A stretch of DNA of 48,944 nucleotides from Gordoniibacillus chartarius (GCF_042432825.1 NZ_JBHLWN010000120.1:1-48944); one strand, 5' to 3'; shown: positions 35,932-44,493, counted from the stretch's first letter. Translations and numbers: made by a program. The notes: generated by a model not told the origin, from the sequence alone.

Positions 35932-36480
35932 ATGTCCGAGCAAAATCGATATGCAATCCATGTAGTTCCATACAGCTCCATGTGGGCAAAGAAATTCGCA
36001 GAAGAGAAAGAGCGCCTGCTTGGTATCCTCGCCCCCCGCATCGTAACCATCGAGCATGTCGGCAGCACCTCGATCCCCAACCAGGAAGCCAAACCGATCA
36101 TCGATATGTTCGCCGCCGTCCCTGCGCTGCTTCATGAGCAGGTCTATGAGAAGCTGCTCAGCTCTTCGGGTTACCGGCACGTGACAACCGGCATGGCCGG
36201 ACGGCATTTATTCATCAAGGAAACGGACGGCGAGCGCACGCATCATCTGCATATTTTGCCGGCCGGCGGATTTTACGAACGAAACGAATTGCTATTTCGC
36301 GACTTCCTGCGCAGCCATCCCCAGCTCGTCAAAGAATACGGCGATCTGAAACGGATGCTGGCCGAAACGTATCCCACCGACCATGAGGCCTATACCCGTG
36401 CCAAAACCGACTTTATTCAACGTGTTGTCGACCTGGCTCGAACCGCAAAGGGACTCCCTCTACAGAAGGTATGGGAATAG
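35932..36480 (+). CDS. GrpB (UPF0157) family nucleotidyltransferase-like protein
   Basis: 182 residues. The nucleotidyltransferase-like core is EHVGSTSIPNQEAKPIIDMFAAV (GS...KP..D pattern), followed by HHLHIL and a C-terminal helical part. Family members are widespread; one occurs fused to CoaE in actinobacteria. The exact reaction is unknown. The frame begins at 35851, but the ATG at 35932 has GGAAGGAG 9 bases before it. It is alone on the plus strand, convergent with spoIIR (57 bp), with no visible terminator between. It breaks the otherwise conserved ywlC-spoIIR order and may be an insertion. Confidence 0.9.
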   Translation: MSEQNRYAIHVVPYSSMWAKKFAEEKERLLGILAPRIVTIEHVGSTSIPNQEAKPIIDMFAAVPALLHEQVYEKLLSSSGYRHVTTGMAGRHLFIKETDGERTHHLHILPAGGFYERNELLFRDFLRSHPQLVKEYGDLKRMLAETYPTDHEAYTRAKTDFIQRVVDLARTAKGLPLQKVWE

Positions 36481-36537
36481 CCGGATCATTGACCGCTTCA
36501 TGGCCCTTACCTCACACCGCAAGTCTCTTCCGCCATG

Positions 36538-37383
36538 CTACTTAAACAACGAGAACAGCTTCTTCAGCATTTCCCACAGGAAAAATTTATACTCCGTCTC
36601 GCCCTCCGCCTGCTTCTCGGCGGCTGTTACGCCCTCGCCATCCACCGCCGCTTTCGCTGCGTTAGCCGTACCCAAGGCAGCCGGTTTGCCGGCCTTCTCG
36701 CTCTTCACGGACGTCTCTTTAACGCTGGCCTTCCCGTCACCGGCTTTGCCGAGCGCGACCGGCTTTGCTCCGGCAGGCTTCGCTTCGGGCGCTGCAGCCG
36801 CTGCAGGCGTCGCGTCATTTTCACCGGCAGCCGTATCCTTCTTCTTGTCATCCTTCGCTACCGCTTCATTCGTGACGGCATCGACGAAGCAAAGCGGCGG
36901 GAACAGCACGCACCACCAGTTCTGCCCTTCCGCGTTACCGAGCGAAACGCGCAGCGCTTCATAATCTCCGGCAGGGTAAACCTGTTCTCCATACATCTTG
37001 GTCGGGAACGGCACAACACCGAGCTCAACCGACGCTTCATAATCATAGCCATACTTCTCCAGCAAATCGTCCGCCAGCGCCTTCAGCTCCGGCAAATGCC
37101 CGCGAATCGTCTCCCGCGCTTCGTCCAGCGTTTGCGGCCCCGTCACCCAGCCGTTCATCTGCTCAACGATCGCGTCGCGGATTTTATACTTGATCCATTG
37201 ATCGGAAGCGGAATCGGAATTTGCCAGAATACGCAGCCGGATCGCCTCCTGCGGAATTTCGCCGGCGGCAAAAACAGCCGCGCCGCGGTTCGCCTCCCAA
37301 GACGCCATTAATATAAATAGTGCTAGAGTCAAATAAATAAATAAACGAGAACGAGAGGATGATTGCAGTCGGTTTAAGATCAT
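36538..37383 (-). CDS. spoIIR: Stage II sporulation protein R (SpoIIR)
   Basis: The forespore signal that triggers SpoIIGA to process pro-sigma-E in the mother cell. 281 residues: a basic N-terminus, a signal/anchor (about 13-29), then the conserved domain (EAIRLRILANSDSASDQWIKYKIRDAI ... YPAGDYEALRVSLGNAEGQNWWCVLFPPLCFVD). Residues about 175-260 are an Ala/Lys/Gly-rich insertion with repeats of the type AAKAAVDGE. The C-terminal FFLWEMLKKLFSLF resumes the family pattern. B. subtilis SpoIIR has 224 residues, so the insertion explains the excess. The ATG at 37383 with GGAAGGGG upstream is preferred to the frame start at 37452. A sigma-F promoter is expected, but none was fixed. Confidence 0.94.
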   Translation of the reverse strand: MILNRLQSSSRSRLFIYLTLALFILMASWEANRGAAVFAAGEIPQEAIRLRILANSDSASDQWIKYKIRDAIVEQMNGWVTGPQTLDEARETIRGHLPELKALADDLLEKYGYDYEASVELGVVPFPTKMYGEQVYPAGDYEALRVSLGNAEGQNWWCVLFPPLCFVDAVTNEAVAKDDKKKDTAAGENDATPAAAAAPEAKPAGAKPVALGKAGDGKASVKETSVKSEKAGKPAALGTANAAKAAVDGEGVTAAEKQAEGETEYKFFLWEMLKKLFSLFK

Positions 37384-37456
37384 TTGAAGCAGCCCCTTCC
37401 AGATCCTGATAGCTTCAGTATGTCCCGCTCCGGCCGTCTCTAAACCTATCAATCTA

Positions 37457-37487
37457 TTGATTTTTTTCTCGCGGAATCGTGTATACT
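37457..37487 (+). promoter_or_regulatory. Possible promoter of the sigma-factor cassette
   Basis: TTGATT (37457-37462) and TATACT (37482-37487) on the plus strand, but with a 19-bp spacer. The -10 is good and the spacing poor, so this is tentative. Confidence 0.35.
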
Positions 37488-37609
37488 AGATCGTACATGG
37501 AAAATAATTCCGATACCGCGATAGGTTTCCCCTATCTCCGGCATCTATATCGATATGGGGCGCCAAGCGACTCCACGCAGCGCGTTCCAAGGAGGGACGT
37601 TCCAGCATC

Positions 37610-38428
37610 GTGCGTAAGGGAACCGACATCAATATCGACACTAAACCGAATCTGCTCGCCGGACGGACGGCCGAAAGCGGTATGCTGCTCCCTTCCGAAG
37701 CCGACCGCGAACGGGCACAGCGGGCGCTTGTCGAGCGGGCCCGCTCCGGCGACCATGAAGCGTTCGGGGAGCTCGTGCGGATGCACCGGGCACAGGCGCT
37801 CGGCTGGGCGCATGCGCTGGCGCAGGATACGTACTTGGCCGAGGACATCGTCCAGGATGCGCTCATTCGCGCGTTCCTGCATCTCGGGTCCTTAATGGAC
37901 AGCGGCCGATTCTTGCCCTGGCTGCACCGGATTGTCCGCAACCAGGCTTACACACGGCTGCGGCGAGGCGGACCTTACGCCAAGGAACAGCCGATGACGA
38001 GCCTCCCGCGAAGCGCCGGCCGGGCGAAGGAGCAGGCTGACTCCGACCCCCATCCCGCTGATTGGGGCGATATCGACCGCATCTTGTTCCACCTGTCGCG
38101 GCATGCCGCGGACGAAGCGCAGCGACGGGGCGACCCGACCGAAGCTCTGCTCCGTCAGGAGATGCTGCGGGGGCTGCATGAGCTGCTGCACTGTCTAAGC
38201 GCGCGGGAACGAAGCGTGTTCGAAGCGCACTTCTTCGGGGAGCTGCCGCCGGAGGAGATCGCCTCCCTGCTCGGCACCTCCAAGGCGAACGTGTACAATC
38301 TGCTGTCCCGTTCCCGGGCCAAAGTGCAGAAGGAGCGCATCCGTGTTTCCCTTTGCCTTTATGTTCAGCGGCGCGCCGCGCTCGGTCTTCCCAAACGCCG
38401 CATTTTGGCCCCTCCTCCAGATTACTAA
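37610..38428 (+). CDS. ECF-like sigma-70 family RNA polymerase sigma factor
   Basis: 272 residues. Region 2 spans about 50-117 (AFGELVRMHRAQALGWAHALAQDTYLAEDIVQDALIRAFLHLGSL...FLPWLHRIVRNQAYTRLRR), and region 4 about 183-241 (LSARERSVFEAHFFGELPPEEIASLLGTSKANVYNLLSRSRAKVQ). The two are joined by a long 65-residue linker. About 25 residues follow region 4, ending in PKRRILAPPP. Start is GTG with AAGGAGG about 13 bases upstream, slightly far; Met25 is an alternative. No anti-sigma gene with a membrane segment follows. Instead, 21 bp downstream comes the GyrI-like/pentapeptide gene, so the cassette may be its regulon or its signal input. The genes are on the plus strand, against the local trend. 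Confidence 0.88.
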   Translation: MRKGTDINIDTKPNLLAGRTAESGMLLPSEADRERAQRALVERARSGDHEAFGELVRMHRAQALGWAHALAQDTYLAEDIVQDALIRAFLHLGSLMDSGRFLPWLHRIVRNQAYTRLRRGGPYAKEQPMTSLPRSAGRAKEQADSDPHPADWGDIDRILFHLSRHAADEAQRRGDPTEALLRQEMLRGLHELLHCLSARERSVFEAHFFGELPPEEIASLLGTSKANVYNLLSRSRAKVQKERIRVSLCLYVQRRAALGLPKRRILAPPPDY

Positions 38429-38449
38429 TCAAGGAAGGTGTTGTGACGA

Positions 38450-39424
38450 ATGATTCAAGTTAACGTCGTAGACAAAGCGGAAATGAAAGCGCTTGTCGTT
38501 AAAGTCCCGCAAAACGGACATGAGGTTCGCCGAGGCTGGCGGGAGCTGCAGGAGCGGATCGCCCGGTTACCCGGCGTGAAGCCTGGCGTCGGTCATGTAT
38601 TCGTACCGGAGTGGCAATGGGCGGATGGCGTGAAGGAGCTGTGGGTCGGTGTCGAGGTCGAGTCGCTGGACGGCCTGCAGCTGCCGGATGGCGTGGAGGC
38701 CCTGACTTTGCCGGCATGCAGCTACGCGGTCGTTCACGTGTACGGCAACCGGGATACGATGCAGCGCGCTTACGGAGAGCTCGACGCCTGGTTCGGCCGC
38801 AGCGGTTATACACGCAATACCGGGGAAGGGTCTTTCTCCTATGAGGCGAATTCGCTCCATCCGGTCAATCCGTTCGATATTTCGGCCGACGAGATCGCTT
38901 GGTTCGATTACCACATCCATGCTCCCATTCTCAGCGGTCCGGAGGTCAACAAGCCGGCAGCACCGACCGACAGCGTAACCGGCTCCGACAAGCTGTATCT
39001 GAAGCATACACGGCAGCCGATTCATGCGGAATTTTCCGACTTAACCGGCTCCCAATTCCGCTGCGTATCCGCAGAGAAGCTTCGCTTTGAGAACGTGAAT
39101 CTGTACGGGCTGAAAATCACCGACGCGAACCTGAGCGACCTCGAGATTGACGGCGCCCAGCTCGGCGGCGCTTACATTCATTCCATCGGCATGCCGCCTG
39201 CCGGCCATCCGGCCTACGATCCTAATGCCGTGCAGCGTCCGCTGCGCTTCGAGCATTGCGATCTGAACGGCAGCACGTTCCGCCACTGCCAGCTGGTCAA
39301 TGTGCAGCTGGACGATTGCGATATTCGCGGACTGCGCATTAACGGCGTCGATATTTCCAAGCTGCTCGAGGCCTATTACGCGTCTGCGGCTGATGGAGAG
39401 AAGGAGGGCATCGCCCGTTCATGA
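38450..39424 (+). CDS. GyrI-like effector-binding domain fused to pentapeptide repeats
   Basis: 324 residues. The first half (about 5-160) has the GyrI/AraC effector-binding pattern (KALVVKVPQNGHEVRRGWRELQERI, VEALTLPACSYAVVHVYGN, MQRAYGELDAWFGRSGY, WFDYHIHAPI). The second half (about 190-305) is a run of pentapeptide-like repeats: AEFSDLTGSQFRCVSAEKLRF, then ENVNLYGLKITDANLSDLEI, DGAQLGGAYI, and FEHCDLNGSTFRHCQLVNVQL. GyrI-like domains bind small molecules or gyrase; some pentapeptide proteins (Qnr, MfpA, AlbG) mimic DNA and protect gyrase. A role here is inference. AAGGAAGGTG lies 9 bases upstream of the ATG. Its stop overlaps the next start (ATGA). Confidence 0.82.
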   Translation: MIQVNVVDKAEMKALVVKVPQNGHEVRRGWRELQERIARLPGVKPGVGHVFVPEWQWADGVKELWVGVEVESLDGLQLPDGVEALTLPACSYAVVHVYGNRDTMQRAYGELDAWFGRSGYTRNTGEGSFSYEANSLHPVNPFDISADEIAWFDYHIHAPILSGPEVNKPAAPTDSVTGSDKLYLKHTRQPIHAEFSDLTGSQFRCVSAEKLRFENVNLYGLKITDANLSDLEIDGAQLGGAYIHSIGMPPAGHPAYDPNAVQRPLRFEHCDLNGSTFRHCQLVNVQLDDCDIRGLRINGVDISKLLEAYYASAADGEKEGIARS

Positions 39425-40428
39425 CGACGAACCCCTCCTCTGTCAAAGACTGGAGCCGCACGTTCACTACAGCTGCAGGAGCGATCTATGGCGCGGTTCA
39501 ATACACGGACAAACGCCACCTGTCCCTGGTCGATGTCATGGGCTTTACCGGCCACGCCTTCCGCATCAATATCGATCCGAAGGAAGTGAATATCGCCGGT
39601 CCGACGTCTTTCCCGGGCGGGTACATTTTGCGGCGGAATCTTTGCAATCTCGGTTTTATCAGCTGTTTGGCCGATGCGATGACGCCGATTCCCCCGGATA
39701 AGCTGGAGCGGACAATCGAGCTGGTGCAGCAATCGATAGACCGCGGTGTACCGGCCATCGCCTGGGACCTGTTTATTCCGGAATTCGGACTTATATACGG
39801 TTATGACGACGACAAGCAGGTATTTTACGCCAAGGATGTGTCCAAGGACGGAGAGCTGAGCTACGCCAAGTTCGCCGATGGGAAAGGGATCGTATTCGTG
39901 ACGACGATCAGCGAAAGTCTGCCCCACTCCAAGTACGAAATGCTGCGTATGGCGCTGGATATGATTGTGGACCACGCCCGCGGCCGGGAATGGACGCATG
40001 TGTTTAAGGACCGCTATGTCCATGGCCTGGCCGGCTACGACGCCTGGATCGGCGTCATGGAACGGCGTGCGGCCGACGAGTACGGGAATGCGTATAATAC
40101 CGAAGTCGTCTCGGATGCGCGGGAATTTGCGGCACAGTTTCTGCGCGAGCTCGTCGTCCGCTGGAACGGCGATAACGTCGTTGAGCGCACGGTGAGGAAG
40201 CTGGCGGCGGAGGCGGCGGAGCACTATGGGGTTGTGGCGGGAGCGCTGGTGGAGCTGCGGGGCATGTTCCCCTTCCCGCAAGGCGGCTCGCCGAAGGAGC
40301 CGGCCGTGGCCGACCGCGCGGTGGAGCTGCTGCGGCGGGCTCGCGATGCGGAGACGGCGGGTGTCGCCGTGCTGGAGCGCTTGCTTGGTTTTATGAAGGC
40401 GTATTGGTCCGAGGTGTGGGTTAACTAG
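39421..40428 (+). CDS. Unrecognised protein, possibly C39/BtrH-N-like fold
   Basis: 335 residues, no signal peptide or membrane segment. The N-terminal two thirds have a mixed pattern reminiscent of BtrH_N/C39-like proteins (VDVMGFTGHAFRINI, GVPAIAWDLFIPEFGLIYGYDDDKQVFYAKD). The position where those families carry a catalytic Cys reads AGAIYGAV, so it is likely non-catalytic. The C-terminal 150 residues are helical and Glu/Arg/Ala rich (LRMALDMIVDHARGREW ... ALVELRGMF). Start ATG overlaps the upstream stop by 4 bases, so it is translationally coupled to the GyrI-like/pentapeptide protein and probably works with it. The function is not known, and the fold label is tentative. Confidence 0.7.
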   Translation: MTTNPSSVKDWSRTFTTAAGAIYGAVQYTDKRHLSLVDVMGFTGHAFRINIDPKEVNIAGPTSFPGGYILRRNLCNLGFISCLADAMTPIPPDKLERTIELVQQSIDRGVPAIAWDLFIPEFGLIYGYDDDKQVFYAKDVSKDGELSYAKFADGKGIVFVTTISESLPHSKYEMLRMALDMIVDHARGREWTHVFKDRYVHGLAGYDAWIGVMERRAADEYGNAYNTEVVSDAREFAAQFLRELVVRWNGDNVVERTVRKLAAEAAEHYGVVAGALVELRGMFPFPQGGSPKEPAVADRAVELLRRARDAETAGVAVLERLLGFMKAYWSEVWVN

Positions 40429-40448
40429 GGGCATCTAGTAAAAAGGAG

Positions 40449-40497
40449 ACCCGGTCCGCCTTTGCTGCTGTCGGCAGGGAGGGGGCCGGGTTTGTTT
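40449..40497 (+). terminator. Rho-independent terminator of the sigma-factor cassette
   Basis: ACCCGGTCC pairs with GGGCCGGGT, with an inner GCTG/GGCAG-like part; TTTGTTTCGTT follows. It lies 20 bp after the last stop. Confidence 0.85.
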
Positions 40498-40818
40498 CGT
40501 TAAAACATTCCGGTGCCGCGGTTTCCATTTAGGAATGGAACTGTGTCGCAGGGCAAGAGTTCCAAGCCGTTAGCGATGTGGAACATCGTTAACCCTCCTT
40601 GGAGCCGTTGGAGTGGCCGCCGTAACGATGTAAAACATCGTTATCGGCTTGGAGAGTTCGCTAGGAACCCCATTGCGGAGCATCTCGTCACTTTGCGAGC
40701 GTATATGATGTATGAAGAGGAACCAGCTTTCGCCGTCCTCACTGCACAGGCGGTGTTCCCCAGTAAAATATTTGCCAACTTACTTAACGAAGCGGTATAA
40801 ATCATAGCGCTTAAAATC
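40498..40818. other. Intergenic stretch with small palindromes, no recognised gene
   Basis: Contains a bulged hairpin (about 40521-40541, CCATT/AATGG) and the two related palindromes described separately. A 95-codon plus-strand frame (40513-40800) crosses the palindromes and is not recognised, so it is not called. Confidence 0.45.
40571..40643. repeat. Two related short palindromes
   Basis: Copy 1 (40571-40591): TAGCGATGT, loop GGA, ACATCGTTA. Copy 2 (40623-40643): TAACGATGT, loop AAA, ACATCGTTA. The starts are 52 bp apart. The second is a perfect 9-bp stem; the first has one G-T pair. They look like members of a dispersed intergenic hairpin family. Confidence 0.7.
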
Positions 40819-40862
40819 AAAAAAAGGGCCTCGTCTCCCATATCACCGCGGGATCCGAGGTC
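40819..40862 (-). terminator. Rho-independent terminator after prmC
   Basis: On the minus strand GGaCCTCG..TCCC pairs with GGGA..CGAGGcCC, followed by seven T residues. It lies 47 bp after the prmC stop. Confidence 0.8.
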
Positions 40863-40908
40863 CATTTACCTAACCGTAACGGCCGTTCTCGACGAGACGG
40901 CTTCTCCG

Positions 40909-42024
40909 CTATGCTCTGACGCGGTCGTACACGATCACGTGCCGCGAAATGCCGGCGAGATCCAGCACGATCTCGCTCTCTTGCCACGCATGCACGCTTT
41001 GCAGCAGCGCCAGCACCCCGTCGGCCTGGCCTTGGCCGACCTCAAAGGCGACGAGCTGCGGCAGGCGCGGCAGGCGCCGCAGCTCGTCCGCCAGGCGGCG
41101 GTAGAAGACGAGCCCGTCTTCACCGCCGACGAGCGCCAGCTGCGGCTCGTACAGCCGCACCTCCGGCTGCAGCCCGGCCATGTCGCCGGCCGGGATATAC
41201 GGCGGGTTCGACACGAGGATGTCGAGGTCGACCCCGCCGCTGATGTAAGGCTCGAGGAGGTCTCCCTCGAGCCATTCCACGCGCGCGCCGTGCCGCGCCG
41301 CGTTGCCGCGGGCCATCTCCAGCGCCGCCGCGGAGATGTCCGAGCCGTACACGCGCCAATCCGGGCGCTTGACGGCGATCGTCACCGGGATCGCACCGCT
41401 ACCCGTGCCGACATCGCCGAGCACCGGCCGCCGGGCCGCCGGACTTTCCTCCGCGACTGCGCCCGCAGCGCCGCCGACCGTCGGCGCCGTCGCGCCTCCA
41501 GCAGCCCCGCCGCTCGTCGCCGCCGCATTACTCTGCTCTCCGTCGCCTGCATCGCTCATCGCCACCGCAGCACCCCGGCTGCTGCCAGCCGCACCGCCGG
41601 CACCATCATCCCGGGGAGCGTCCGGCCATAGCTGCGCGCCCAGCTTCAATACCCGCTCGACCAGCAGCTCCGTCTCCGGCCGCGGGATCAGCACCGCCGG
41701 CCCTACACGAAAATCCAGCCCATAGAACGTTTGCTCGCCGATAATATACTGCACCGGCTCGCCCATCGCTTTGCGGCCAAGCCACTGCTGCCATTGAAGG
41801 CCTTTCTCATCTTCGGGAAACGGCTCGCTCCAGTTCAGCAGCATTTTTGTCCGGCTCCAGCCTAACAGCTCCTGCAGCAGCAGCTCAGCATTAGCGGCAG
41901 CCTCCGCTACTCCGCGGCCGGCAAGCCACGTACACGCTTCGGCGTATGCCTCGCGAATCGTCTTGCCGCCCCCGGCACTCGACCGCGTCCAATCCGCATC
42001 GCCCTGGCCGCTCAAATACGTCAC
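40909..42024 (-). CDS. prmC: Release factor glutamine methyltransferase PrmC with Gly/Ala-rich insertion
   Basis: Methylates the Gln of the GGQ motif in release factors, using SAM. 371 residues, longer than the usual 280-290. N-terminal helical domain (TIREAYAEACTWLAGRGVAEAAANAELLLQELLGW, GEPVQYIIGEQTFYGLDF, LIPRPETELLVE), then SAM motif I LGDVGTGSGAIPV and the NPPY catalytic motif (273-276). Between them (about 138-198) lies a 60-residue insertion of Gly, Ala and Ser (GAGGAAGSSRGAAVAMSD...GGAAGGATAPTVGGAAGAV). The start is uncertain: GTG at 42024 has only a weak Shine-Dalgarno, and the usual N-terminus begins near residue 22. It follows prfA, its substrate, by 126 bp. Confidence 0.92.
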   Translation of the reverse strand: MTYLSGQGDADWTRSSAGGGKTIREAYAEACTWLAGRGVAEAAANAELLLQELLGWSRTKMLLNWSEPFPEDEKGLQWQQWLGRKAMGEPVQYIIGEQTFYGLDFRVGPAVLIPRPETELLVERVLKLGAQLWPDAPRDDGAGGAAGSSRGAAVAMSDAGDGEQSNAAATSGGAAGGATAPTVGGAAGAVAEESPAARRPVLGDVGTGSGAIPVTIAVKRPDWRVYGSDISAAALEMARGNAARHGARVEWLEGDLLEPYISGGVDLDILVSNPPYIPAGDMAGLQPEVRLYEPQLALVGGEDGLVFYRRLADELRRLPRLPQLVAFEVGQGQADGVLALLQSVHAWQESEIVLDLAGISRHVIVYDRVRA

Positions 42025-42150
42025 GTCCGACCAATCGCCGATTTCCGCCGCCCCCTATTCCAATCATCCATTCCCCGCTATCCGGAAGCCTATCAGCAGC
42101 CGTCACAAAACCAACTGCACCCAGCCCCTATAGCGCCACAAACGCCCAGC

Positions 42151-43224
42151 TTATACCTCTTCTTTGATATCCAGCGAATCCGTTTGCGCCGCTAGCGTCA
42201 ACGCATTTACGATCTCGTCCATATCCCCGTTCAGCACCATGTCAAGCTTGTGCAGCGTAAGACCGATTCGGTGGTCCGTCACGCGGCTCTGCGGGAAGTT
42301 GTAAGTCCGGATCCGCTCGCTGCGATCGCCCGTACCGATCTTGTTCTTCCGCTCGCCGGCATACTTCGCTTCCTCTTCCTGCCGCTTCATGTCAAAGATG
42401 CGCGCCCGCAATACCTGCAGCGCCTTCACCTTGTTGTCGTTCTGGGATTTGCCGTCCTGACAGGTCGCCACAATGCCCGTAGGCACGTGCGTCACGCGCA
42501 CAGCGGATTTCGTCGTGTTCACGGACTGTCCGCCCGCTCCGCTCGAGCAGAACGTATCGACGCGAATATCGCTGTCCTTAATCTCGATATCGAACTCTTC
42601 CATCTCCGGCATCACAACGACCGTCGACGTCGACGTATGAATGCGTCCGCCCGACTCCGTCACCGGCACCCGCTGCACGCGGTGCGCCCCGCTCTCGAAC
42701 TTCAGCTTGCTGTAAGCGCCCTTGCCGTTCACCTGGAACACAATCTCCTTGAAGCCGCCGAGATCGTTCAAGTTCGCGTCGAGCACCTCCGTCCGCCAAC
42801 CCTGCGCGTCCGCATATTTCGTATACATCCGGTACAGATCGCCCGCGAACAACGCCGCCTCGTCGCCGCCGGCCGCGCCGCGAATCTCGACGATTACGTT
42901 CTTGTCGTCGTTCGGGTCCTTCGGCATCATAAGGACGTGCAGCTTCGCTTCCAGCTCCTCTTTCCGCGTCGAGAGCTCCTCCAGCTCCATCTTGACCAGC
43001 TCTTTCATCTCGTCGTCGAGCTTCTCCTGCTGCATCTGCTTTGCCGCGTCATACTGCTCCAGTACCGTCTTATACTCCATATATGCATCGTACGCTTCTT
43101 GAAGGTCAGACTGCTCCTTCGAATATTCGCGCAGCCGTTTCGTATCGCTCGTGACGTCCGGATCGCAGAGCAGCTCGCTCAGCTTGTCGTACCGGTCGGC
43201 CAGAGCCTGCAATTGATCCAACAT
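42151..43224 (-). CDS. prfA: Peptide chain release factor 1
   Basis: Recognises UAA and UAG and releases the peptide. 357 residues. The codon-recognition tripeptide PVT (187-189, RVPVTESGGRIHTS) marks RF1 rather than RF2, and GGQ is at 231-233 in SSGAGGQSVNTTKSAVR. Start has AGAGGTGA 7 bases upstream. It is paired with prmC as in B. subtilis. Confidence 0.98.
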   Translation of the reverse strand: MLDQLQALADRYDKLSELLCDPDVTSDTKRLREYSKEQSDLQEAYDAYMEYKTVLEQYDAAKQMQQEKLDDEMKELVKMELEELSTRKEELEAKLHVLMMPKDPNDDKNVIVEIRGAAGGDEAALFAGDLYRMYTKYADAQGWRTEVLDANLNDLGGFKEIVFQVNGKGAYSKLKFESGAHRVQRVPVTESGGRIHTSTSTVVVMPEMEEFDIEIKDSDIRVDTFCSSGAGGQSVNTTKSAVRVTHVPTGIVATCQDGKSQNDNKVKALQVLRARIFDMKRQEEEAKYAGERKNKIGTGDRSERIRTYNFPQSRVTDHRIGLTLHKLDMVLNGDMDEIVNALTLAAQTDSLDIKEEV

Positions 43225-43269
43225 GTTCGGTTCACCTCTAATCGATAAATTCTGTTCCTACATCATATG

Positions 43270-43303
43270 AAAAACGCCGCGAGAAGTCCATATCCCCGGG
43301 CGT
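43270..43303 (-). terminator. Weak terminator after ychF
   Basis: On the minus strand ACGCC and GGCGT pair around a 20-nt loop, then TTTTTC. The stem is short. It lies 9 bp after the ychF stop and 46 bp before prfA. Confidence 0.5.
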
Positions 43304-43311
43304 CCATAATC

Positions 43312-44412
43312 TTACACGTTAAAACGGAAATGCATGACGTCCCCGTCCTGCACTACGTATTCTTTGCCTTCCAGCCGCAGCTGGCCTCTTTCCTTCGCCG
43401 CGTTCATCGAACCGGCCGCGACGAGGTCTTCGTAAGCGACAACCTCCGCCCGGATAAAGCCGCGTTCGAAGTCGGAGTGAATAACACCTGCCGCTTGCGG
43501 CGCTTTCGTTCCTTGACGAATCGTCCAAGCGCGAACCTCCTGCACGCCCGCGGTAAAATACGTATACAAGCCAAGCAGCTTGTACGCCGCGCGAATCAGA
43601 CGGTTCAGCCCCGATTCCTGCAGCCCCAGCTCCGCCAGGAACATCTCCTTGTCTTCGCCTTCCAGCTCGGCGATCTCCGACTCGACCTTGGCCGAGATCG
43701 GCACCACTTCCGCGCCTTCGGCGGCCGCGTACTCCTTCACCTTCTGTACGTACGGATTGTCGTCCGCAGATGCCACTTCGGCCTCGCTGACGTTCGCCGC
43801 GAACAGCACCGGCTTCATCGTGATCAGGTGCAGGTCGCGCACGAGCAGCCGCTCTTCGTCCGTCAGCTCGACGCTGCGCGCCGGCTGGTCGTTGTAAAGC
43901 GCCTCCTTGATGCGTTCCAGGCACTCGACCTCTTGGGCGTACTTCTTGTCTCCGCCCTTCATATTTTTACGGGAGCGTTCAATGCGCTTCTCCACCGTAT
44001 CGACGTCCGCAAGGATAAGCTCCAGATTGATCGTCTGAATGTCGCCGAGCGGATCGACCTTGCCTGCCACGTGCGTAATATTCTCATCCTCGAAGCAGCG
44101 GACGACGTGAACGATCGCATCCACCTCGCGGATATGCGCCAGAAACTTGTTCCCCAGTCCTTCGCCCTTGCTTGCGCCGGCCACCAGACCCGCGATATCG
44201 ACGAATTCGAATGCCGTCGGGACAATGCGCTCCGGTGTCACGATGTCCGCCAGCTTCTGCAGACGCTCGTCCGGCACTTCAACGACGCCGACGTTCGGAT
44301 CAATCGTACAGAACGGGTAATTGGCCGATTCGGCCCCCGCTTGAGTAATCGCATTGAATAAGGTCGATTTACCGACGTTCGGCAATCCGACAATGCCTGC
44401 TTTTAACGCCAT
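43312..44412 (-). CDS. ychF: Redox-regulated ATPase/GTPase YchF (Ola1 family)
   Basis: 366 residues of the Obg-like family that prefers ATP. P-loop GLPNVGKST (9-17), switch FCTIDPNVGVVEVPDERL, G3 VDIAGLVAGASKGEGLGNKFLAHIREVDAIVHVVRCF, coiled-coil insertion (about 130-185) and C-terminal TGS domain (TYFTAGVQEVRAWTIRQGTKAPQAAGVIHSDFERGFIRAEVV). It binds ribosomes and acts in stress responses. GGGAG lies 11 bases before the ATG. A sigma-A promoter is 53 bp upstream. Confidence 0.98.
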   Translation of the reverse strand: MALKAGIVGLPNVGKSTLFNAITQAGAESANYPFCTIDPNVGVVEVPDERLQKLADIVTPERIVPTAFEFVDIAGLVAGASKGEGLGNKFLAHIREVDAIVHVVRCFEDENITHVAGKVDPLGDIQTINLELILADVDTVEKRIERSRKNMKGGDKKYAQEVECLERIKEALYNDQPARSVELTDEERLLVRDLHLITMKPVLFAANVSEAEVASADDNPYVQKVKEYAAAEGAEVVPISAKVESEIAELEGEDKEMFLAELGLQESGLNRLIRAAYKLLGLYTYFTAGVQEVRAWTIRQGTKAPQAAGVIHSDFERGFIRAEVVAYEDLVAAGSMNAAKERGQLRLEGKEYVVQDGDVMHFRFNV

Positions 44413-44464
44413 CTATAGACACGCTCCCAGCCCAATTAGCAATCTTGCTCTCTTCAACTACACA

Positions 44465-44493
44465 ATTATATAGTATCTGAGCCGCAAAGTCAC
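44465..44493 (-). promoter_or_regulatory. Sigma-A promoter of ychF
   Basis: On the minus strand GTGACT (44493-44488), a 17-bp spacer and a perfect TATAAT (44470-44465). Confidence 0.65.

Noticed and set aside
40513..40800. A 95-codon plus-strand gene between the cassette and prmC
   Set aside because: It runs through hairpin palindromes, lacks a ribosome binding site and has no recognisable product.
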